A DNA stretch of 64,000 nt from JBEICQ01 sp046297395 (GTDB lineage Bacteria > Bacteroidota > Bacteroidia > UBA4408), in NCBI GenBank assembly GCA_046297395.1, contig JBKCNM010000095.1, positions 1 to 64,000 on the forward strand. The letters are read 5' to 3'. How positions within the stretch are numbered: position 1 is the stretch's first letter; every line of letters starts with the position of its first letter. A program made the position numbers and the translations under genes. The notes beneath the pieces are model-generated. The model searched no databases and was not told where the DNA came from. It was given only the letters and a program-made list of their open reading frames with translations. Positions 59,074-64,000 of the stretch are shown in pieces.

Positions 59074-61779
59074 TTACTTTCCGAAAAGTCCTTTGATTTT
59101 TTTCTCGGCTTCTTTCTTTGCTTTTTCTTTTGCCTCACGGGCCGCTTTTTCTGCTTCAGCCTTTGCTCTGTTTTCAGCTTCACTTTTTGGCTTGTCCAAC
59201 TCTGCTTTTATCCTTGCTTCTACGGCTTTCAGTTTTGCTTCAGCTTCTGCCCGGCGCGTTTCGGTCTCTGCTTTAAGAAGCGCTTCTGCTTCTGCTTTTT
59301 TCTTGTCGGCCTCAGTCCTGACCTTAGCCTCCAACTCGGCCCTTGTTTTGTCTATCAATTCTTTTGCCTTGTCTTTTAAGGAACCTGTTGTTTCAGCAAA
59401 ATCAGTTTTGAGCTGAGGATTGGTGAAGGTGCCTCCAATCTTTACGCCGGCTTTGATGCTTTCTCCGACCGAGAACGAAGCCCCCTTGGCATTGGCAAAG
59501 TTCACAGCTGCATTGGCAAGCGCACCTGCCCTTGAACCCAGATCGGCCATGCTGAGGTTCGCATCAAGTTGATAGTCTATTTTCTGGTCAAAACCCTGAT
59601 TGCCTCCCAACCTAAAAGTGGAATTGCGAATCTTAAAATCAAACGGCTCAATCTTTACTTCCCCATTCGAAAATGCAAAAGCTACTTTGATATCATTGAG
59701 GTTTACCTGCTTATACTCGGGCATCTTTAAGACATCAGCCACTCTTATAAACATGGGAAGATTGGTCACCACCACCTGTTTAGTAGCCAGATTGCCGCTG
59801 CCTGAAAGGGTATTTAATTTGGGTGACATATTTTTTTCCAAGATGCCGCTGAATGAAATGCCACAATCAAAATTCCCACCGGCATGCCTCACCACAGGTG
59901 CCAGTTTTTGAATCGTTAAAAAGGTTTTTGCCGTTTGTGCAATATCCATGCCTTTGAGTTGCATGGCAAAATCAACAAGTGGAGCGTGTATGTTCCGGGT
60001 TACATATTTTCCGTTCATCAGCATACTTCCCCCAAGCATTTGCATGCCCAGGTTGCTCAGCATGAGCTCTGAATTTTTTACCATGATGATGCCATTGACA
60101 TCACGCATATCCATGTTGCTGTAAAGCAATCTTGCAAAACTCCCTCTGAGCGTAAAATCCAGGTTGGAAGGTACGGGTATCACTTGCAGACTGCCGGTGT
60201 CAGCCGCAGTTTCTGCTGCCGTTTTTCCGGTCATAAATTCATTCACATCCAAAAATGGAGAACTAACAGTAAAGGTTCCGCTGAGCAATTCATCTTTCAT
60301 GGTATAACCAATCAGGTTGTTGATGTTACCGCTGGCCTCCAAACTGCTTTTGCCAAGCCTGGAAACAAAGCGCAACAGCCTTGCCTCAGCAGGAGTAAAC
60401 TGCATCTCAGCCTCATTAATGGCAAATCCTGCCGGAAAATCTTGGCTCTTATATTGCATGTTTTGGATGCGGATATTCCCCCGGGCATCAAACCTTTCAT
60501 ACTGCTTTTTGTCTATGCTCGATTTGTTTCCTTTCATCTGCACATCAGCACTCAGCATGCCGCTCAACTCACTGTTTTCTAAAGGAACATACTTTTTCAT
60601 TTCTCCCAGATTCAAATTTCCTTTAATGCTTGCATCAATAAATGGATCGCTCACCGGGGTGCGCATCATCAGTTTCATGTCGGCAGCATTTCCATTAAAT
60701 TCTGCATGCAGGGATTTCAGTTGAATAACCGTGCGGTCGGGTACACCGTCGGGATTCTGTATCTGCAGGTCGATGCCAATTTTATCTACAGTGCCGGGTA
60801 AGGAGGGATACTTAAACATCGCATTATTTACCAATAATCGCAAACCAAAGGCAGGGTTTTGGGTAGCACTCATGGTTCCTTTTATAAAGGCATCCAAGGC
60901 AAGTTTCCCTTTGGTTGTAACATCTGCAAAAGAACTTGTGTAGCAACCCGGAACCAGAGACAAAAATGCAGAGAAATCAGTTTGCGGGCAGGTAAGCTTA
61001 ATGTCTGTTCGAATGTCGTCTTTAGGCATTTCAACCCAACCATCAGCCTGAAGCTCCAAGGCGTTTAAAAAAACCTTGTTTTGGGTAAAAGTAAATTTCA
61101 TGGCCGGCATGTTGGCAAGCAGCATGATGTCGGCAGTGGTTTTTACTTTGTTGAGCCATGCCACCCCACCATATTTCAGCGTAAGTGCAGCAATATCCGT
61201 ATGGGTAGCCATGTCGAATTCATCTTGCGTAAAATCTCCTTTCAACTGATGCGTGCATCCCTTAAGGTGAGCACTTATACCCAGCTGATCATCACTGTAT
61301 AATAAATCGGCATTGTTTATCTCAAGGCTTTTCAGGGAAAGATTGAACTTGGCTTTTTCTCCCTCTGCTGCTGCTTCAGCCCCGGGCTTGGTAATTTCCC
61401 AGTTGGCTTTGCCCTGCTTGTTTACAAGTGCCCTGATAACCGGCTCATCTAAAATGATGCGTTTTACTTCATACGGACCACCTTTGAGCACACTCATCAA
61501 ATTTACCCTGAGTGATAATTTTTTAGTAAAGAGCAGTGTGTCTCCTTCAAAATCGTTTTTGCCGATAAGCGACAAATCAGTGACCGAAAAATTCAAATAA
61601 GGAAAAGACCCGATGAGTCCCAGGTCAAAGTCTCCGAAATGAAAAGTGGCATCCAGGCTTTGGTTAACCTGCTCTATGCCTTTCGCCACCAATTTGTTTT
61701 TAAAGATGAATGGCAGTGAGATAAGGACAGCCAAAAGAACCAAAAAGATTCCTGCAAGGTATTTCCATTTTTTTTTCAT
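59074..61779 (-). CDS. AsmA family protein with charged C-terminal coiled coil
   Basis: A 901 aa periplasmic protein anchored by one N-terminal helix (YLAGIFLVLLAVLISLPFIF). The beta-strand-rich AsmA fold (groove for lipid transfer between membranes) extends through most of the chain, with the typical LDEPVIRALVNKQGKANW and QVNLNDIKVAFAFSNGEVKIEPF. The last 100 residues are strongly charged and heptad-like (KAEAEALLKAETETRRAEAE), predicted coiled coil, which is an unusual extension for an AsmA. The ATG at 61779 is 2 bp downstream of the vWA-like gene's stop; a TTG at 61785 is in frame but overlaps. Confidence 0.85.
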   Translation of the reverse strand: MKKKWKYLAGIFLVLLAVLISLPFIFKNKLVAKGIEQVNQSLDATFHFGDFDLGLIGSFPYLNFSVTDLSLIGKNDFEGDTLLFTKKLSLRVNLMSVLKGGPYEVKRIILDEPVIRALVNKQGKANWEITKPGAEAAAEGEKAKFNLSLKSLEINNADLLYSDDQLGISAHLKGCTHQLKGDFTQDEFDMATHTDIAALTLKYGGVAWLNKVKTTADIMLLANMPAMKFTFTQNKVFLNALELQADGWVEMPKDDIRTDIKLTCPQTDFSAFLSLVPGCYTSSFADVTTKGKLALDAFIKGTMSATQNPAFGLRLLVNNAMFKYPSLPGTVDKIGIDLQIQNPDGVPDRTVIQLKSLHAEFNGNAADMKLMMRTPVSDPFIDASIKGNLNLGEMKKYVPLENSELSGMLSADVQMKGNKSSIDKKQYERFDARGNIRIQNMQYKSQDFPAGFAINEAEMQFTPAEARLLRFVSRLGKSSLEASGNINNLIGYTMKDELLSGTFTVSSPFLDVNEFMTGKTAAETAADTGSLQVIPVPSNLDFTLRGSFARLLYSNMDMRDVNGIIMVKNSELMLSNLGMQMLGGSMLMNGKYVTRNIHAPLVDFAMQLKGMDIAQTAKTFLTIQKLAPVVRHAGGNFDCGISFSGILEKNMSPKLNTLSGSGNLATKQVVVTNLPMFIRVADVLKMPEYKQVNLNDIKVAFAFSNGEVKIEPFDFKIRNSTFRLGGNQGFDQKIDYQLDANLSMADLGSRAGALANAAVNFANAKGASFSVGESIKAGVKIGGTFTNPQLKTDFAETTGSLKDKAKELIDKTRAELEAKVRTEADKKKAEAEALLKAETETRRAEAEAKLKAVEARIKAELDKPKSEAENRAKAEAEKAAREAKEKAKKEAEKKIKGLFGK

Positions 61780-61781
61780 GT

Positions 61782-63173
61782 TCAATATACGGGCACAAAG
61801 TTACCATTCCTGAGCAAGAATCGGGCTTTTCCGAAAAGGAGTGTACTGCCTTCTTTCACCTGCTTAAGCCCTGTAATTTCAGCATCCAGCGCATAGAGAT
61901 TTCCACCTGTAGCGCGGGCAATGTTCAGGTAATTCGGATGTACATAACTGCGGGTACCACAAAGGAGAATATCCACAGGTATTTTTATTTTAGATAGCAG
62001 TTCCATGTCCCTTACACCTGAGTGGCAATCTGCTACCATCAACACCCTCGGACTATCAGGAAACTTTTTCAAGCCTTTGAGAACGGCCTCCAGGTTGTTT
62101 TCAGGAAGATCGCCGCCGAAGCCTTTCTGCATGACCAGCCTCAGGTATTTTTCAAAAACCACCGCCGAGTCGGCAGAAAAAACATAGACGCCCTCAACCT
62201 TTCCGTTTACTTTTTTATCATCCGGCTTGCGGTCTCCGTCATTAAATACCGCATAGCGTGCAGGATTCTTGGGATCAAACATCAATCGGTTCCACATGCA
62301 TATCTGAATGTTGTAAGGCAACATACTCCCGGTAGCATCCACCACAAACAAGGTTTTATCGACCGGTTTATGCTTTTTCATGAAATAAAAAAAGGTGGAA
62401 TCAAAGCGTTCCGCCACCATTTTAAACATGGCAGTGCCCATGGCCGATGGATCCATTCCCCATACATAAGAAGGAGGCACATACCTGCGTCCAACGATTT
62501 TGGGTTTGAGCTTTACTTCGGTTATAAGCGTGTCGGCATGAGGTTTCCGGGAGAGTATTCCTCCGCTGGTTTCTCTTATGATTTTTTGTTTTTTGTATTT
62601 CTTTAAAATAGGATCATATCCTCTCTTCACCACTTCTTTTTTTATCCTTGTTTTTTCTTCCACCTCATTTTCAAAATGCCCAAGTGAGTCAAGGCTCAGA
62701 AATTTATCAAGCAAAGCAAGCTCAGCTGAGGAAGAGGATAGGGTAGGAGGCTCGAGGTATTGAATGACAAAACCGTGAAATAGTTTTTTTGCCTCTGCTT
62801 CGTTTTTTGCTTCGGTTTGCTCAAAGGCATTAAACATCACAAAGCCCTTTGTAATTCGAGGCAAATATTTGATGAGGGTGTCAAAACGCTCCTTGTTCAG
62901 TAAAGGCTGCTCAAATTTCTCATTGGCCCTGTAACGCGAGTAATAAAGATCTACAGAGATGATGTGCTTTCCTTTGAGTTTTTTGAGTTCCTCTCTGTTG
63001 GTTATCCGGCTCCCCGCAAATTCATTTTTAAGCAATACAGAGAGCCCATGTTTGTAAGGCTCGTAACGGTTAATCTCATGCGGTTCCATGCGGTAAAGCA
63101 CCCCACCACTAAGTCCCTGCTCTTTCTGAGATTGGGAAGCAAGCGTTAGGAATGCAAACAGCAGGCACAACAT
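61782..63173 (-). CDS. Secreted vWA-like domain protein
   Basis: A 463 aa protein with a short signal peptide-like N terminus (MLCLLFAFLTLASQ). The C-terminal half (from about residue 260) resembles a von Willebrand A domain: FVVDATGSMLPYN (MIDAS-like DxTGS), FSADSAVVFEKYLRLVMQKG, GDLPENNLEAVLKGLK and VLMVADCHSGVRD. The N-terminal half is of unknown type, rich in Glu and Lys. It precedes the AsmA gene on the same strand with a 2 bp gap, so the two are likely cotranscribed and possibly act together in the envelope; partners and ligand unknown. Confidence 0.75.
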   Translation of the reverse strand: MLCLLFAFLTLASQSQKEQGLSGGVLYRMEPHEINRYEPYKHGLSVLLKNEFAGSRITNREELKKLKGKHIISVDLYYSRYRANEKFEQPLLNKERFDTLIKYLPRITKGFVMFNAFEQTEAKNEAEAKKLFHGFVIQYLEPPTLSSSSAELALLDKFLSLDSLGHFENEVEEKTRIKKEVVKRGYDPILKKYKKQKIIRETSGGILSRKPHADTLITEVKLKPKIVGRRYVPPSYVWGMDPSAMGTAMFKMVAERFDSTFFYFMKKHKPVDKTLFVVDATGSMLPYNIQICMWNRLMFDPKNPARYAVFNDGDRKPDDKKVNGKVEGVYVFSADSAVVFEKYLRLVMQKGFGGDLPENNLEAVLKGLKKFPDSPRVLMVADCHSGVRDMELLSKIKIPVDILLCGTRSYVHPNYLNIARATGGNLYALDAEITGLKQVKEGSTLLFGKARFLLRNGNFVPVY

Positions 63174-63240
63174 AGGACTATATTACGCAAATAATTGGCA
63201 AGCATGTGTAAAAGCACTACTTGCCCACTGTCACCGAAAT

Positions 63241-63444
63241 TTACCTGGCTTCTGCCTTGTCTTCCCAGCCTTCGGCTTTGTGGGCACCGTCGCAAAAGGG
63301 TTTGTTTTTGCTGTGGCCACAACGGCAAAGGCTCACGCGGGTCCTGCCCGATAAATCATAGGCATTGCCTTGTTCGTCTACAATTTCAAAATCGCCTTCT
63401 ACGCCAATAGCGCTGTTTGATTTGATGGTTATCTTTGTTTTCAT
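63241..63444 (-). CDS. CDGSH iron-sulfur domain protein
   Basis: A 67 aa protein with the 2Fe-2S signature C-x-C-x-...-C-D-G-A-H: CRCGHSKNKPFCDGAH, giving three Cys and one His ligands. It is a single CDGSH domain of the prokaryotic type. Its start codon (CAT on the plus strand, 63442-63444) is immediately next to the ATG of ruvX, so the two genes start back to back. Confidence 0.93.
   Translation of the reverse strand: MKTKITIKSNSAIGVEGDFEIVDEQGNAYDLSGRTRVSLCRCGHSKNKPFCDGAHKAEGWEDKAEAR
63430..63437 (+). promoter_or_regulatory. Bacteroidota -7 box TATCTTTG for ruvX
   Basis: Exact TAnnTTTG match ending 7 nt before the ruvX ATG at 63445 and inside the CDGSH gene, implying a (nearly) leaderless ruvX mRNA. 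Confidence 0.45.
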
Positions 63445-63858
63445 ATGAATCGTGTACTTGCTGTTGATTATGGTGTAAAAAGAGTTGGATTTGCAGTATC
63501 TGATACCCTTGGTATGATTGCCAACCCTTTGATGGTTGCCGAAACGCCGCTGGCTTTAAAAACCCTGCTCGGCTTGATGGAAGAGTACAATTGCTCGGAA
63601 GTGGTGATCGGACTTTCAAAAAACCTACGCAACGAGGAAAATCCTATCGAGCTTGAGATTCGAAAGTTTATAGAGGCATTACGCAAAAAAAATCCTACTG
63701 TCAACATCATCAGGATGGATGAAAGATTTACTTCTAAAATTGCCATGCAGGGATTGATCGATGGAGGCTTTTCCAAAAAACAAAGAAGAGACAAAAGCAA
63801 CCTCGACAAAATGAGTGCTGCCATTATTCTTCAGGATTACCTCAACCAACGGGTATAA
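63445..63858 (+). CDS. ruvX: Putative Holliday junction resolvase / pre-16S rRNA nuclease (RuvX, YqgF)
   Basis: RNase H-like YqgF family protein, 137 aa. The opening RVLAVDYGVKRVGFAVSD (catalytic Asp), the VIGLSKNL-like strand, and RMDERFTSKIA with the C-terminal KSNLDKMSAAIILQDYL are intact. YqgF was named as a Holliday junction resolvase and in E. coli processes the 5' end of 16S rRNA; which applies here is unknown. Its start codon is adjacent to that of the divergent CDGSH gene. Confidence 0.92.
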   Translation: MNRVLAVDYGVKRVGFAVSDTLGMIANPLMVAETPLALKTLLGLMEEYNCSEVVIGLSKNLRNEENPIELEIRKFIEALRKKNPTVNIIRMDERFTSKIAMQGLIDGGFSKKQRRDKSNLDKMSAAIILQDYLNQRV

Positions 63859-63861
63859 AAA

Positions 63862-64000
63862 TTACAGGGCAGAAAGCGCCTGCTTCACCGCCTCAAAGTT
63901 GGGCAGGTCACCTGCACTTTCCAATACCTCTGCATATTTGATTACTCCGTGGGCATCAATCACAAAAGCTGAGCGCTTGGCAACGCCTTTGAGCCCGGCC
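63862..64000 (-). CDS. Peroxiredoxin, C-terminal part (runs off the window)
   Basis: Reading from the window edge on the minus strand gives 45 residues beginning AGLKGVAKRSAFVIDAHGV and ending KQALSAL, then TAA at 63862-63864. The VAKRSAFVID-GVIKYAEVLE pattern is typical of the C-terminal part of thiol peroxidase/AhpE- or BCP-type peroxiredoxins in Bacteroidota. The catalytic N-terminal part with the peroxidatic Cys is outside the window. Confidence 0.8.
   Translation of the reverse strand, partial: AGLKGVAKRSAFVIDAHGVIKYAEVLESAGDLPNFEAVKQALSAL

Noticed and set aside
59056..59416. Two overlapping Phe/Ser/Ala-rich frames opposite the AsmA tail
   Set aside because: Produced by reading the repetitive Ala/Glu/Lys coding sequence in the antisense direction.
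1..64000. CRISPR arrays, tRNA and rRNA genes, prophage or defence genes
   Set aside because: Searched by eye on both strands; no regularly spaced repeats, cloverleaf sequences, rRNA, integrase other than the housekeeping XerD, restriction, toxin or CBASS-like genes were seen. A dedicated tRNA scan would be needed to exclude small RNA genes.

Overview
The window is an ordinary, gene-dense piece of chromosome from a member of the Bacteroidota. The evidence is threefold: two proteins end in the type IX secretion (T9SS) C-terminal sorting domain; many genes are preceded by the Bacteroidota -7 promoter box TAnnTTTG rather than a Shine-Dalgarno sequence; and there are typical lineage families (FabI, carboxypeptidase-like/beta-barrel outer-membrane proteins, DUF2752, TM2 lipoprotein, UVR-tailed bifunctional nuclease). 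The class or order cannot be fixed from the sequence alone. No rRNA, tRNA, CRISPR array, intact insertion sequence or prophage was seen.

Layout. 0.2-6.7 kb (+): fabI, a secreted barrel-like protein, CCA-adding enzyme, an acyl-CoA carboxylase beta subunit, a secreted protein and Sua5/TsaC. 6.75-12.05 kb (-): a surface-polysaccharide sugar-nucleotide operon (UDP-glucuronate decarboxylase, acylphosphatase, WbpD, WbpB, WbpA-like dehydrogenase, GalE) that lacks the expected WbpE aminotransferase. 12.1-17.4 kb: trxB, slyD, dxs, a MATE transporter and RidA. 17.4-21.8 kb: a 0.6 kb non-coding leader, then a diheme-cytochrome-like lipoprotein followed by a T9SS-exported FG-GAP/ASPIC beta-propeller protein, which is the most interesting two-gene module here. 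21.8-26.9 kb: an SRPBCC gene with an in-frame stop that removes its last helix, an SDR, then the overlapping chain tlyA-xerD-alkyltransferase-like-86 aa protein, a methyltransferase and a ZIP transporter, closed by a strong terminator. 27-44.7 kb: metG, a methyltransferase on the opposite strand, pheT, ispE, a deoxyhypusine-synthase-like gene, an alpha/beta hydrolase lipoprotein, mnmD, an outer-membrane beta-barrel receptor-like protein, a Crp/Fnr regulator, a LOG protein, a YwqK-like protein, the two ETF subunits, the bifunctional nuclease and a degenerate formyltransferase-like gene. 44.7-64 kb: ffh, an outer-membrane protein, an orphan OmpR-type regulator, a C1 peptidase, queA, a conserved unknown, ung, a GH31 alpha-glucosidase, a GT4 glycosyltransferase, a T9SS-exported hydrolase, DUF2752 and TM2 proteins (the latter behind a heptamer tandem repeat), ribBA, AsmA with a vWA-like partner, a CDGSH protein, ruvX and the end of a peroxiredoxin gene.

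The genes fall into short transcription units. They supply translation and tRNA maturation (CCA enzyme, Sua5, metG, pheT, mnmD, queA, tlyA), isoprenoid precursors (dxs, ispE), fatty and organic acid oxidation (acyl-CoA carboxylase, ETF), DNA maintenance (xerD, ung, ruvX) and the cell surface (polysaccharide operon, outer-membrane barrels, T9SS cargo). Starts were often chosen from the position of the TAnnTTTG box; in five cases the box ends exactly 12 nt before the chosen ATG, and in four it lies only 4-7 nt away, which suggests leaderless or nearly leaderless mRNAs. No clear undescribed multi-gene system such as a defence island was found; the candidates worth a second look are listed as findings with modest scores.
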